NCBI GenBank assembly: GCA_014549065.1
Contig: JACDOX010000024.1
Location: 5,861,577 to 5,925,576 of the forward strand
DNA: 64,000 bases
Source: Cardinalis cardinalis
Lineage: Eukaryota; Chordata; Aves; Passeriformes; Cardinalidae
Direction: 5' to 3'
Made by a program: the position numbers and the translations under genes. Under the pieces are notes generated by a model. That model was not told where the DNA came from. It did no database searches and saw nothing but the letters and a program-made list of their open reading frames with translations. Numbering within the stretch: the first letter of the stretch is position 1; each line of letters opens with the position of its first letter. Of this stretch, positions 1-13,612 are shown piece after piece.

Positions 1-2265
1 TTTATTTTTGTATAGGAGGAAAAGAAATATGCTGATATTTTAAGGCATCTGTNTATTACCAACACTTTCACCCTCAGCCCCCTCCTTACTGCAACCCTCT
101 CAAAAACCCTTTTGAAATAATGTAAAGAACTAAGATTGCTGATGTATGAAAACCAGCAATTTTATAAGATGCTGCATAACTGCTGAATTTGATAAAATAT
201 AAACAAATTGCTGTTTCCCCACAGAGCTCCTGTATNAAATGTTTATAGATATGCTCTACATGCTGGCTAAAGCCATAAAATAATAATAAAAATTGATGTT
301 AAAAATTTAAGCACATTAAGCTTTGTAATGGATGAAAGTGTCTACCCAAAAAACCCAGTCTGAATCACATATACTGGAATTCAAAAGACCCAGCATTTCA
401 GAGTACTTACACTCTGCAACTTCTGACTANCTCAAAGAATTTCTGAAGGTATGTATCCTGTTTAGACAAAACAAATGTGGCTTTTCCATGAAAGAGGAGT
501 GTTACAGTTGATGGTTCAAGAACAAGATGCATTGTGTTTGCACTTGATTAAAATGAAATAGTTTTCTTTCCAATTATATACAGTGAAGCACGTCTTCATT
601 TACTGCATAGCTCAATTTTGTTTTACAAAAACACAGATTCAGGTCCTGTTCTGAATAAAGAGGCACAGCATGCTTAATATCTGTCACCNTGTTGTTTTGT
701 ATTTTGCTGTTTANATTTTCACTGTGGACCTTAAAGAGCTGTAAAGAAAAGTAGCATTAGTGCTGCAATTTTGCAGAAGCTCAGGGTCAGGCAGCCACAG
801 CAACTTGGTCTGCATACAAAGTGTCCTGTCTTTGTCTGTGCACTGCTTCCTGTCATCATGGAATGGCACTGAGATATCTCAGTATGACAGACTGTCCTAA
901 GTGACTCTACATCCATCATTAATATTCATCCAGCCATTTTATAATGTATGTGTACTTTAAGCTTATATCTACTGATATTCTTATCAAGCAATGGTGTTTA
1001 AGAACTATACAGCAATTGGAACAGTTGTTTAAAGGCCAATCTATTCAAAACCACAGATCGACAGACAGATAAAATAGTGATTTGGGATATCCTGTATGAA
1101 AGACAGCAAACCTACCAGTTAATATCCTACTAAACAATACAGAGAAGAATAACCTGCAAAGCATTTTACAGTTGTATATAATAGCCATTTTTTCCCTCAG
1201 CTTCTGCTGCATGAACAGTTGATAATAATTAAAAATAGAAAACAAAGTTTATTTGGGAATAAAGGTAAATTGAAGTCTATTATTATGAAGGTGTAAGCTT
1301 CACAGAGCAACAGCACACAGATTAGAACTCTTAATATATGGGAACTTGTCCACAAAGTCGTATGTTGAAAACCACCATAACACCTGAATTCTCAATTTTG
1401 AATATATCACAGTTTCTTCCTGAGCTTCAGCTTTATTGCAAGCCTTGCAGTGTGTTTCCATTAAGCAAAATGACATACTACAAACCCTTTATATCTAAAA
1501 ACCTGTTTACATTGGTTATTAATAACATTAAGAAATGTTACTCAGGCTTAAGNAAGCCTTTTTAATATTTTAGCATATTTGTATCATGAAATATCTATTC
1601 TATGTTTTTTATAGTTTTAGCATTTCAAACACTGCTTCTATGTGAGTGGTTTTAGAAATATATTTTGGGTCTGAGATAAGGAGCCAGAAAACCCAAACCA
1701 AATGTATTGTGCCTTTCTGACTAAGTAACTGAGGTTTATAATTAACTAAAACTTATTATTAATGCCATGTAATTAAAGTGTTGAACCAGTGCAACATATA
1801 CTGATTGAAAATTTTATTGTTTTGAGGCTATGCTCTGTAGTTATCCCTTTTACAATAGACAGAAATACAAAGTTGTGCTATTCACAGTAATTACATNAAA
1901 CATTTCACAATAACGTAGCCTAATAATAGAAAATTTACCATGCATTCAAACAATTTTGGCTGCAGATTTGACAGTCTTAAAGCCCAGCATTAAAACTATG
2001 GTTCACACAGGTAACTGGGGNGTTGGCATTGAATGGAATAAAATAAATTATTTACTTAATTTTACTTGTAAAGTAGAACTGACTTGCCTTCCTATCCTCC
2101 CGGTAAGATGCTGAGTGAAAGGCTGAGTGCAGATTTCCACTTTTTGCTCTTGCTCAAGTGCATTTGGATGATATGCAGGTGTTGACAGGGATCATATTCT
2201 ATCTCTAAACAGGATTCTTTTATAACTAACAGAAATTTTGCTCATTATTAATTATAAATTCAAAA
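1..2265. other. AT-rich non-coding DNA, nothing recognised
   Basis: Only short chance frames occur here (up to 75 codons on either strand), with no splice-flanked exon or transposon that I recognise. If the promoter at 56.9 kb is real, this is the far end of the visible first intron. Confidence 0.6.
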
Positions 2266-2361
2266 ATCATNGAATAATATGTTTGGGGTTGGAGAGGACC
2301 TTAAAGATCGAGTTCCAACCCCCTGCCACAGGCACCTTCCACTAGAGCAGGTTGCTCAAAG
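2266..2361 (-). mobile_element. CR1 LINE 3' end fragment
   Basis: The plus strand begins with an ATCATNGAATAAT tip and continues with TTGGGGTTGGAGAGGACC, then the CCAACCCCCTGCC and GCAGGTTGCTCAAAG strings of avian CR1 3' untranslated ends, read in reverse complement. Only about 95 bases remain, so it is strongly 5' truncated, as most CR1 copies are. It lies in the sense direction of the minus-strand gene. A small tandem repeat follows 37 bases beyond its 5' edge. Confidence 0.85.
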
Positions 2362-2397
2362 GGAATTAAAAGATCACAAACCATTTTGAAGTAATAN

Positions 2398-2436
2398 GAC
2401 TTCTATATTTGGACTTCTACATTTTGGACTTCTATA
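2398..2436. repeat. Short tandem repeat, about 14-base unit, 2.8 copies
   Basis: Three consecutive copies of GGACTTCTAYATTT-like sequence are seen, the last one partial. It lies just beyond the 5' edge of the CR1 fragment at 2.27-2.36 kb. Probably replication slippage. Confidence 0.7.
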
Positions 2437-5400
2437 ACTAAATTGGAAATAGTGCATTTTTCCATGTTCATAATTTCTGCCATATTATTGTCTTTTTATA
2501 TTACTAGCTATTGTCTGTCTATATCACTAGCTTCCAACACAAATGGTACAATTTGCAAACTGGGATACTAAAATTGCACTGGAAAAGTTAAAGTCATGTT
2601 GAAAATCCAGAAGANATTGCAGATTAATCATACACTATGTATTGAGGAAGAGTTTTTCTTTTGCACAGAAGCAAGTACAAAAATGGAATCAAGCAGTACA
2701 AAAATANAGCCAAGAATTTATAATATTGATCTATTCCACTAATGTATGCAGAAATGCACAAGGATTAAGATGGTCAGATGCAATATCTTCTAAGAATGCA
2801 GCGTAAAGAATTTCTCTTTGGTCCCTCAAAAGCACAAACTCACCAGAAAAAAGACTGGTTTGAGATTATTTCCCCAGACAAGGAGGACAAATTCACTTAC
2901 CAATACTAAATCACAGCATTTTCTCTTTTAAATATTAGTTACTTTAACTAGATTGTGCTTGTTCTTTGATTATTTGCTATATCTTCAAAGAACTTAAGGG
3001 GATGGAAGTGTTTATTCAGAATTCCATCCACCAGTTCCCCTATAAATATGATAATCTTTAGTTGAAAAATAAATTAGTAAACACACTACATGATAAAAAT
3101 AGCTTCTATAAAAGTCAGAGCCACAGTCNTTTCTCAAGAGTTCATCCCAGTTTTCATTAATGTTTCTCCATTAATGCATAAGAGTTCAATTTTGTCCCAA
3201 TGCCTNTCCATTATCTAAATAACTTTGGTCTAAAAAGACAAATGACTTATTATACTACAAGTGAATAATTTGCTTCTTTTCTTAACCAGCTATANCACTA
3301 ATTCACCTTTCATAAGCAATAACTCCTCCCTCCTATTTTAAGTTATAGTATACATTTGCCTAAGTAATGAAAATGAAATTACCTTCCTTCCANGTTTATT
3401 ATTACACATCTTCATATCAAAATGCAATTTAGGACAAGGTTAAGTAGAATAAATATAGCCTTTCATTTCTTTCCTCATTTTGTCTATTACTGTTCTACTN
3501 ATTTCAACTGACAGGAGCATTGAGCTGGCTGAGAAGCAAGGTAAATGCAGAAGGTACTATGAATATATTATCATCATCTTTATTTAGCTGCACCATCAAA
3601 CTGTATAGAAAGAAATTAAAGCAATTTGGGAATTTNGATAGGCTGAGACCTCACTTGTAGTACAATATTCATTGACCCTGAAATACATAATGTGAAGTAA
3701 CCTCGAGATGCACAGAAATATGGGCAACAAAATATCAAATTCACATAAGGAGGCTTCACATTTAAATTACGCAAAAAACCAAGATATTTTGAACATACAT
3801 TAGGGCAGGATATGGTCCTTTGAATGTTATTCTCAATGCTCGTACCAGCAGCAACCGTCATCTGCAAAAGGGGGCAACAGAGATTCTGCTGAATGGAACA
3901 GAATTTTGTACAGTACTACAGTTTAGTTAAATTACACCATACTAACAGATGAACGTGATCATTCAAACAAGCTTANCCAAGAGAACACTGATGTGGCTCA
4001 ACTGAAATTCACATAAAGAAATTGAAAGTATTGTTACATCTCCTGGCTCACAAAGTACTGAGAACAACCAAATGGTAGATCACTTTGGTGTTCTGCACTG
4101 TGTTCACAGAAGTGGTCTCTGAAGCACTGGACAGTCCAATAATGAGGGAGAAATAATCCCAGCTCCATGGCTGACTTCTTCCTGAGGTCTCTACATAAAC
4201 CAAGAATTTTACCTGTTTGNGAGGTTTGAAGAAAGTAGGACCTTCTCCCCCTATTTAAATGTTTTATGGAAAAACATCAAAATAAATAAACCTATTAAAT
4301 TATTAGGTACAATTTACCTGTTAAATTTATAATCTTTTCATGCTCAGACTTCCTTCGTGCATCAAACAACCATAAGAGTATAAAAGTAGTAGGAAAGAAG
4401 CTATCTGCCTTTAAAAAATCTGGAAGTCCCTTCAGCTTCTGGAGAATATATTTCAGCATTGAATGCTATTTTTCCTCCTTTTAAGCACTTTCTAGTTTAT
4501 TTCTGCAGAGCCAATACCTTGACTAGTAGGCAATTTCTTCAGATTGCAGAATTTACTTCAGAAGAAATAACAGCAGTCATTTTTGAACATTCCGGATGTA
4601 AAAGACCCAGCATTTCTAGACTAAACCTTTAAACTCTTTCTTTCCACGGCTGAGAGCATATGTAACAATACATACAATGTTCATGCTAATTATAGTTGAG
4701 CTTAATCGTTTCTCAAAGTAAATATTGACCTAGGATTAATTCTGTGATTATTTACTAACTCAATAGAGTAAGCCTGGTATTTAAAGCAGGCAAAAATACA
4801 GTATATAATACTTGGATTCAAGTACTTTAACATATGGAAAACACAATTTACTGCAAGAAATGTTTTACCATGAATTTACTACTATAATTTGAGGAAGTTA
4901 AGCCTGACTGTATAGTACAGCTTACTTTTACAGTAAACAAAAATGTGCACATTATCAATATATTTAACAGCCACAGGCAGGTATTCATGTCCATCTATCT
5001 TCAAATCACATATTTGCAATGATCCTCACATTTTTATTTATAACGGTTTTAAATACTCAAAATACTTTCAAACTTTCAGTCTTTTAAAGGTGAATTATGC
5101 AGTCATACTAAAAAAATCTTGAATTTTAAGAAAAATCTCTCTGTATGCTGACAAGTTCTTAACTTGTTTCTGTCAGATTTCCCTTTAAATTTACAGCCTT
5201 AAATACTTGAAAATATTTTTATAACTCTATTCTCTTTACTTAAAAGATATTTTACTTCATACAGAGCAGCTACTTTGGAAAAGATAATTTCTATGCAAAG
5301 CAACTTCATGTTAATCCATGTATCATGTTCAGATGTATTTATATCACCACTGTTGTTCCAGAAATTTTTAAGGAAAACACAATATATGTTATATCAGCAT

Positions 5401-8252
5401 GGCACTTTTTAAAATAAACAATACTTCAGCACAAGTAAACACACACNTTATAAATTTTACCCATTCAGTCTCATACATCTTTATTTAGTCATGGTTCAAT
5501 GGTTCATAANTTACATCTCTGTGTGTATGTGTGTATATATATAGGTATATACACACACAGACACACAACTACTAAAAAATGTTTAAACAAATGCTTTTGG
5601 AATAAANTTTTTCACATTTTAATTTCCATATGTCTGATATATGATTTTTCTGAAAATTTTATACTTATGTTTAAAAAGGTAGATCTACTGTATACTTTTG
5701 ACTGCTGCATCTGAGCTCTATTAACTAATTTATTCTTGCTATTCACTGTTAACAGCAAAATTCTTTCAGTAACTTTATGATAATTTTTCAAATTTTCTTA
5801 TAAACAATTTTCCCCTTCTTTCCCCTTGTAAAACTGAGGAAGACCCACAAAANACATAGTGACAAAAGGTATGAAATTAATTCTGTTGAATTCAAAGTCT
5901 AGTAGCTGACAGGGTTTAAGTCCAGTGTTTTCACTCTTGGGAAACTTAACATAGTTGGGAATGAGTGACCCCTGATACTTCAATGCTGTAAGGCTATTTC
6001 CTTCTAGCCATAGTAATTTCCGATCCAAAATGTCAAGTGTAAGAAAAGTAATAAAAATACTCCATTAAAAGTATAAAAGTGGTGCATGGATTCTAAAATT
6101 GTTTTTCTTCAAACAATGTTTGTTGAGGCAAATGCATCACATCGTCATGAAGATGTTACTGGCAATCATAGAAGGTACAAAATTCTATGAAAGAGTTATG
6201 CATTGTAAGTAGTGCAGCAATTCCCATTCATGCATATCGATGAAATATTTATTCTATTCAGGAATGCATCTAATGGTATAGCATCAACTTAGTATTTTGT
6301 ACCTTAGTAACTACAATATATTTGAATTAATATTTATGACACTTCCTATTACAGTTTGGGTTTTCTCCTTTGGAAAATGTTTAACAGAGGAGAAAATTAA
6401 AGTTTAGCAGAGGAGAAAATAGGGCTAAAAGAGAGAAAATTCTGAAAATGAATCTCTANAACATGCATGTATTCTTGCTTGGGATGAGCACTTTGGCTAC
6501 TANTTGCTGTAAACCACATGCAGGGGGACAGATCCTCAAGCTGTATCCTACAGATAGACTATGTTTCCAGTCTCCTTTTCATTTTTCTTTTGGATTTCCA
6601 CATAGAAGAGCCTTGCATGAGGCTGTGACACTTCTGAAAATATTTTCATAAAANACATTACCTATGAAATGCTCTCTTCTAGGTGCATACACAGCCAAGC
6701 TACATCTCCTGGAGTTCCCAAGATCACGTGAGGCAATAATCACAAATAATGGCACACATATGCAGCAAACTGGCCTGCCTTTCACAAACAGATGGAAATA
6801 GTGACAAAGGATATATGAGATTATAATTTCAAGTTTCTGTGGAAGCAAGAAAATTAAATGGAGTTTTACCTAATTCTCTAAATTAACCTATGAGAATTAG
6901 GTCAAAATTCACTAATTCCAACACTGGTATTCCTAACCTTAAAACATGAAGCAACTGCATTTTTAACNAGTTACTTACATTGGGCTTACAAGTGATCTTG
7001 CTATCCAGGTCACATGAAAAAGAACATATTTTCCTAAGCACCAACATCATTATAATCCAAACCTTCTTAGCTAGTCCCCAGTCAAAGCTCTGGTAAAAGC
7101 AGGAAATCCTGCACCCAGTTATGATATGAGCTGTACAGTTTTAATTTCAAGGCCACATCCAAAATAAGGACAAGCAATACACAAGAAAGTAAGATTTTAT
7201 AATAAGCGGTATGAAAAGCTGCTGAAAAANTCAAAGATACTCACTGAACAAACTTAATTTGTTTACTATATTGAATAAATAAGGGCAGAATCTTTCCCAG
7301 GTTTTTTTGAGTCTATAATTAAGATTTTGGACAAGTGGAACCTACTTACTAGAAAATAATGATAATCCTGCTCCCAGAAATAAAAAATGTCTCCCTTGGA
7401 GCAATATTTGTACATATGCATGCACACACACTTTGCATGAATAAATATTATGGTTGATGATGATAGTCTCCAAGNCAAAAAAAAGAAGAGTATAAAGAAG
7501 CAACAAAAACCACCTATAAGCAATCTATATCAANGTAGCTCTCTGGTATTTCTGTTGACCTGTACACACTTTGCCCATGGGAGCACTCCCACTGAACTAC
7601 TGGGAACTTCCTGTCACTGCACAGTGAAATCTACGANCAAAACGGCCAAGATCTATTCCTTAAAACCTAATATGTAGAAAGACAGACCTTGCAGTCTGCA
7701 CAATAGTCTTGCCACAGTATTGTTACATGACAGAACAAGGTAAGCTAATACCTTAAGTGAGCATTTTAAAGAGAAAATAAGATTCAAAAATATTTATTTA
7801 CCTGTATCAAACTATCAAACTAACTAATTATTCTTTGATTAATCCCTTTAAAAATATTTCAATAAAATCACCACAGTTAAAATNTTACATTTACACTAGA
7901 AAATATCTACAATATTCTTGTAGGAGATGCTTATTACAATGAATGAAGATTCAGAATAGTTGTCACAGAAGCAGAGGCTGAGTTCGTATATCCATTAAAA
8001 CATCTTGAGATCGAGCCTTTGTGCTTTACCAAGGCACAGAAATAATTCAGGCATGTATTCCATCATTAAAAATTTACTAAATAAAAAGACTATAGAAAAG
8101 AACTGTTTGAATAGTTCTCACTCAAAAATGAAAAAAAATATTGCCNTTCCTTCCTGATTGTCAGAATTTCCTCTACATAAAGTCTTTTCAGACTAGAAGT
8201 TTGTTGTTTGTTTTTTAATTACAAGTGCAGAAAATAGAGGACATGCTCATTT
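2437..8252. other. AT-rich non-coding DNA, nothing further recognised apart from the 5.5 kb microsatellite
   Basis: The longest open frames are under 100 codons and look like chance. No repeat family is recognised between the CR1 copies at 2.3 and 8.3 kb. An interval from about 4.22 to 5.45 kb has no N characters. Confidence 0.55.
5517..5569. repeat. Microsatellite with TG, TA and CA blocks in mirror order
   Basis: A TGTGTGTATGTGTG block passes into TATATATA, then TATATACACACACAGACACAC. The TG half and the CA half are complementary around the TA centre, giving an imperfect inverted repeat able to form a hairpin or Z-DNA. No gene is seen next to it. Confidence 0.8.
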
Positions 8253-8690
8253 CACAGAAGCACAGAATCATCAAGGTTAAAAGACACCTTTCAAGATCAT
8301 CTAGTCTGGCCATCGACAACCTGTCACCACTATAATCACCCCTCACCCATATCCCCAAGCGCCAAAGCCAGACACCTCTTCTTGAGGGCCNCCACAAACA
8401 GTGACTNCACCATCTTCCTGGGCAACTCATTCCAATGCCTAACCACTCTTTCAGTGAAAAAATTCTACTAATATCTAATCTGAACCTCCTCAGGAGTGGC
8501 AATTTTTCATTCCCTCACATCCTTTCACTTGAGACATGGCAGAAGANTTGGATCCCCATCTGGCTATAGCCTCCCTTCAAACAGCTAAGCTAAACAACAA
8601 CAGCTCCCTCACTGCACTTGTGGTTCAGATTTTTTGCCAGCTTTATTGTCCTTTTTTGAAAGTGCTCCAGCACCTCAATGTCCCTTTTTG
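8253..8690 (-). mobile_element. CR1 LINE fragment, 3' part of ORF2 and 3' UTR
   Basis: The plus strand starts with CACAGAAGCACAGAATCATC, then runs through AAGATCATCTAGTCTGGCC to a degraded ORF2 end. On the minus strand, translation gives RRFRLDISRIFSL, matching the conserved F-R-L-D-I-R-K-N-F-F block near the CR1 ORF2 C terminus. Further up, TGCTCCAGCACCTCAATGTC matches the VLE-hinge coding region of CR1. Stops and frame changes show it is dead. The upper boundary, near 8690, is approximate. Confidence 0.85.
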
Positions 8691-11600
8691 AAATTCCATA
8701 TTGTATAAAAATATGAAACTATAAGAACATTGCACAAATATGGAATCCAAGACATTTTTGGGTTACCCTGGACAGGGTAAAAGTGATTGGTTTTCAAATT
8801 AGGTCAGTGGAAACCATGCTGACTACTCTTTTGTTCNGTCTAATGAAGTGTGAATTCTCTGATATTCATGTTCCAGGTTCAATTCCAACTCATTTTATTG
8901 ATGACTGGCATGGAAAAGGAGAAGGGAAGGGTGGGGGGGAGTGAAAGAGAAAAATAAAAGAAAAATAAATTAATAACCAAAGACACCTACAGTGTTTTCC
9001 TGTACTCCCTGAAATCCTGTTCCTATAATCNAGCAGCTACCAGACCTGTCCCCAGCCTACAGTACTCATCTCTCCTCTCCAGGCTGTGAGGAAGGAAGAG
9101 ACAGCAGTTCGCACACATGTACACACTGCCCTGCAAAAAGACAAGTACTGTTTAGNAAGATGTCTTAAGACTCATGCTAAACTGTGCACGTGGTCCTTGG
9201 AGAAGAGACCTGCTGAGAGATTCAGGTTAGATGGAACTTGAGCACACCTGATGANCCTATACAGGTCTCAGAAATCTCACAGATCTTGTGAAAGAGAGAA
9301 ATCTCACAAGGATCACAGGGACTATCAGAGGTCTCTTAAAGACAAAACTAAGAAACACATTCAAAACACAGTGAAACATACTGGCTGTAATTTGAAATCT
9401 TTGTGTGCTGTCATCTCATTCTTAGTGTATGACTACAGCAGACAGCAAAGCCAAAGCTATGCCTAAATAATTCTCTACAGCCTCATACAACTATGATTGC
9501 CCCATAAAGAACAGGTGTTCCTGTTTCACTCAGATTTCTACATAAAGAAAAAAACCAAGACAGTGAATCACTTCTTTTGCAGTAATGCATATTTCCCTCA
9601 TTTTCCTGAAGGCATGTGCCAGCACATCCAGTTTCCTCCAGAGGGACAGTCTGCCCTCTGATCACCTGGAAGCANGGCAAGGAGAAGGAAATGTGCTGTT
9701 GGGTGAGTGCAGAATGCAGCCCCTGGGAGCCATTCTGTTCTGCCTGGGCTCTAGAACACAAGCATTTTGCATGACTGGGAGCAAACAAAAAGGAGCAGCA
9801 GGTACCTCATTTATAACTATAACCTCACCCCNCAAGCCCAGGAAATATGGCTAACACTGCTAACACACAATTTTTTCATAGTCTGTCCCCTCAAGAGAAA
9901 ATGTGTACAGATACATTGATANCTGAAGTCTGGAAAGCATTTTGGTTGAACTGTTCTTAGTTTCACTTTTTTCTTTTAAGTGTTTATCCTTCTAGATAAG
10001 ATACTCCTGAAAAAATCCAGCTTCCTCTTGAAGATACNAATGGGACAGGCATAGATAGTGGTAATTCCTTGGGGATTTAATGCTACTCTGTTGGATCAGC
10101 TTCTAGGCAATCTGTCTCACTGTACAGCACTTTTAAGATCTTAAACAGGTCAGGACTATCACATAAAATCCTGCTGACTTAAAGAAATTATTTAAAATAG
10201 TCTATATTATAAATTCCCACTAGCTTTGCTAGGCACTTTGCAAGTATAGTTCTGAGAATATTTTATGAACAAGCTGGGATACATGTGCAACGTTTCCAAG
10301 CACTCTGCTGCTTCTGCTTCATTTACTTTTTCATGTGAGTATAGAAGCCTAACTCACAGATTTCAGGTAGAGCATTTTTTTTTGCATTTAAATATTTCCT
10401 TCCCAGTTTTTTGAGATACCAAAAGGCACCCAAATACCAAACAAACNGAGTGTGCAGTGATACATTCACAATTTACACAGTTTCAAGAATTGAGAGTGAT
10501 TATGACGCCGCCAAGAANCATAAAGCACAAATTAACAAAATTTTGGTCTTTTTCTTTGTTGTTCATAATGGTTTGGGCAATAGTCAGACGTCAGAAATCA
10601 GTTCAGCTTCACATTAACATCATTTGAAAAATGAGCAGTGGCAGATGCAGNCAGTGAAACTACACCTTGGAAAGACAGACCTAAGGTGGAGGATATCAGT
10701 GGAGATGAGTGGAAGCATTTACATAATAAATAAATANGAAACTGTAGGTGAGGAAGAGCCTGAACCAGAAGCCTCTTCTTTTACTGCCTCCTGAAAATTA
10801 GATTATCTATGGGACTGAAAACTATTATTTGCATTAGACCTTAGATACAGTTTCACCTTTTTGCATTGCAACAGGGCAGGGAAATCATCCCTGCCCTAGT
10901 TCCCTGTACACCCTGGACTTCTTTAAATAATTTAATCTTGGTGCAATAAAAAAATAACTTTTTGAACTGGTGCCTCTGAGGAGAGACCCTGAGCAAAGGA
11001 TGCTCTGTGACTTTATACCCTCACAGTCCAAGAGGAGCAGTCTGGGGGATGTCTGATGTCTCTGCCTTGTCCCTGAGTTTCTGTCCCCAGGCACTGAACC
11101 TGCACAGAGAGCTACCTGCTCTGCATGTATTCCTAAACACTATCTTAGGATGAAATGCACATAAAACTGGTTATTCCACTCCAGTAAATAGTTCAAAAGT
11201 AGATTTCTACATTTAACAACTTGCCTAAGTTTGAGAGGCAGACAAGCCAGTCCTCCCACAAAAACTTCCATGAGAAACAGTATTAAGAAGACTAATTAGA
11301 AAATGAAATTCTAATTTTAAAGAAAAGATGTAAATTAAACATAAAACTTTGCAAGTGAAGAAAGCACACAGGACTATTTGTGTCTGTGTATTAAACCAGC
11401 CTGTTTATCCACAAAAACTTTTTTAAACTGTTTTAAATTGNCACTTTGGACACTGGTTTAAAACTGAACACTAGGCTGACTGAAAGCCTGTATTTAAAAC
11501 ACTCCAAGAAAATAAGCTTTGGGAACTTTTTGTTTTGTTTATTTTCTCCATATGCAANATTCCCTTCAGCTACTTGAAGCATAAATCAGACCAAATTTCC

Positions 11601-13121
11601 TCACAGAGTATGTTGGAAGACCTAGGTCTTTTTAAAGAAAATAAACAGAAANCAATGTTGAAAATCTGTTGAAGATAATGACAAAGGCGCTTGAAGTTGT
11701 GTATACCAGGNAACTTGAGGAAAATCAGTGAGACAGCTGACTCCTGTTTTCTTTGCTATGCTGCTACTAGTTCCTGATGCTGCAGCAGGGACCAAGGAGT
11801 GGTCCAGGAAAGAAAGGGTTTCCTAACACCCATGATCATTCTTCTTTGCACACATATTTTTAAATAGCCATGAACAAGATTTTCAAGTGTAATAATAATT
11901 ATCATGCCCATATAAAACTGAGACAACAGCACAGCTTAAAACTCTAAATTCAAGAGCACAGACTTCACTGACTACAATGAAAAGAACGTAATATAAAAAG
12001 TAAAATACTACTCTGGCAACAAGTATTCAAATAGCCAAAGAATTAACATCAGAGCATCACTGAATAGATATTGCCTATATTTTTTCTGCCTCACCTCTAC
12101 AGTAACATGAAAGACTCCAGATTCAGACAAAAGCAATCTTTTTGAGTACAGTAAACTGCAAATATAGACAAACGCATATATGAAAACCACAAGATCTGGT
12201 TTGCAAAACAGAGGTATTTTGTTGATTATTGTAAAAAAAATCAAAATTTAAACCATGACGATCTGACAACACTACAAATAAAATTTTGTGATGTTAATAA
12301 AAATTATAATTGTTTGACATCATCTGGGGCCTTAAAAACACAGCTTTCCAATGTTTATTATTTAAAAATCAAAATTTTACATCTTATCACTGAAAAGTCA
12401 GCAAGTGTAACAACCTGTCATATGATTACACCTGTACATTGTGTCCTTCAAGTATTACTTCTATAATCTGTAAAGTGTTCATAAAACAAAGCAAGAAAGG
12501 GAGAACAAAGATNTGAGCTAGTAGGGCCCAGAAGAATCCCCATAAAGCACACAGCCAGCCATCATGATGTAATGAAGACCTTAAGAAATTTTCCCTACCA
12601 ACAAAGCCAACAGTTGAGAAAGGGCAGATCAAAGAACCCTGATCAACTAAAAGACCAGACCNCCAGAGAAGAAACTGATAGAGCACAGATTAATAACTAC
12701 CTGCTTATGACAGGGAATCTGTACAAAGAAAGATGAAATTGAATCATTTACACACCTTATCTAATTTAAATGTAATTCAGAGTACTTGAAGTTAAGAGCT
12801 CAAGATTCCTGATCCTTGAGGGAGAAAACCAGGTTGCTTTAAAGGCTACTCAATATCTGAGTGGATTACCTAAAATTAAATGGTTTGAATGTAGCATTGC
12901 CCTCTCTCAGCCAAAAAACTACCAGCCTTGCTTCCTAAGGAATGACAAGTACAGACAAGGCATTTTGTTATTTAATTGTGTCTTTTCTTGCCAAAACAGA
13001 ACACTTGCTTCAAAAAAGTTGTTTCCTCACCAATGTAACATCATCACTGCTCACTGGCANGCACAGGGAAGGAAAACTTTAGCAGGTGCTAAATATAGCG
13101 GACTTCCTTGTTGGTGCTGAA
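8691..13121. other. Non-coding DNA with locally GC-richer blocks at 9.0-9.1, 9.6-9.8 and 10.9-11.1 kb
   Basis: A purine-rich tract with a GGTGGGGGGGAG core lies near 8.93 kb. The 9.58-9.84 kb block is open on both strands for about 90 to 100 codons but shows no recognisable protein. The 10.88-11.10 kb block is also GC-richer. These may be old, unrecognised repeat fragments. No exon is supported. Confidence 0.45.
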
Positions 13122-13612
13122 GATCATAGAACCATGTANTGGCTTGGGTTGGAAGGGACTTCAAAGTTCTTCTAGTTTCAANACCTTCCACTGGACCATG
13201 TTGCTCAGAAGTCCATCCAATCTGGCCTTCAACACTTCCAGGAGGGAGGCATTTACAAATTCTCTGTGCAATCTGTTCCAGTGCCTCAGCAACCTCACAA
13301 TAAAGAATTTCTTCCTAACATCCAATCTAAATTTACTCTCTTTGTTTGAAGCCATTCCCCCTTNTTTTTTCCTGAACANGCTCTTGTAAAGTCTCTCTCC
13401 ATCCCTCCTGTAGGCTCCCTTCTGGTACTGGAAAGTCACAATTATGCCACCCCAAAGCCTTCTCTTCTCCAGCCTGAACAATCCCAATTCTTTCAGCCTT
13501 TCTGCATANGAGAGGTGCTGCACCCCCCTAATTATCTTGCTGGCCTCCTCCAAATTCACTGCAACAAGTCAATGTCCTTCCTGTGCNGGAGAGCCACCAC
13601 ATCTCTGACAGA
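13122..13612 (-). mobile_element. CR1 LINE fragment with a 132-codon ORF2 remnant
   Basis: The plus strand begins GATCATAGAACCATGTANTGG, followed by GGGTTGGAAGGGACTTCAAAG, the CR1 3' tip in reverse complement. On the minus strand, 13559 to 13161 stays open for 132 codons. It shows the ordered C-terminal blocks of CR1 ORF2: GLFRLEKRRL, then FQYQKGAYRRDGERL, FRLDVRKKFF, LLRHWNRLHREFVNA and SLLEVLKARLDGLL. The open frame suggests a relatively young or lucky copy, but it covers only the tail downstream of the catalytic domain, so it codes for no working enzyme. The upper boundary is approximate. Confidence 0.9.

Noticed and set aside
9483..9854. GC-richer block open on both strands for about 90 to 100 codons
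   Set aside because: Low stop density follows from the higher GC content. The translations show no known protein pattern and the two strands cannot both be coding.
13161..13559. 132-codon minus-strand open frame
   Set aside because: All its recognisable blocks (EKRRL, FRLDVRKKFF, HWNRLHREFV) belong to the C-terminal end of CR1 ORF2. It is annotated as part of that element.
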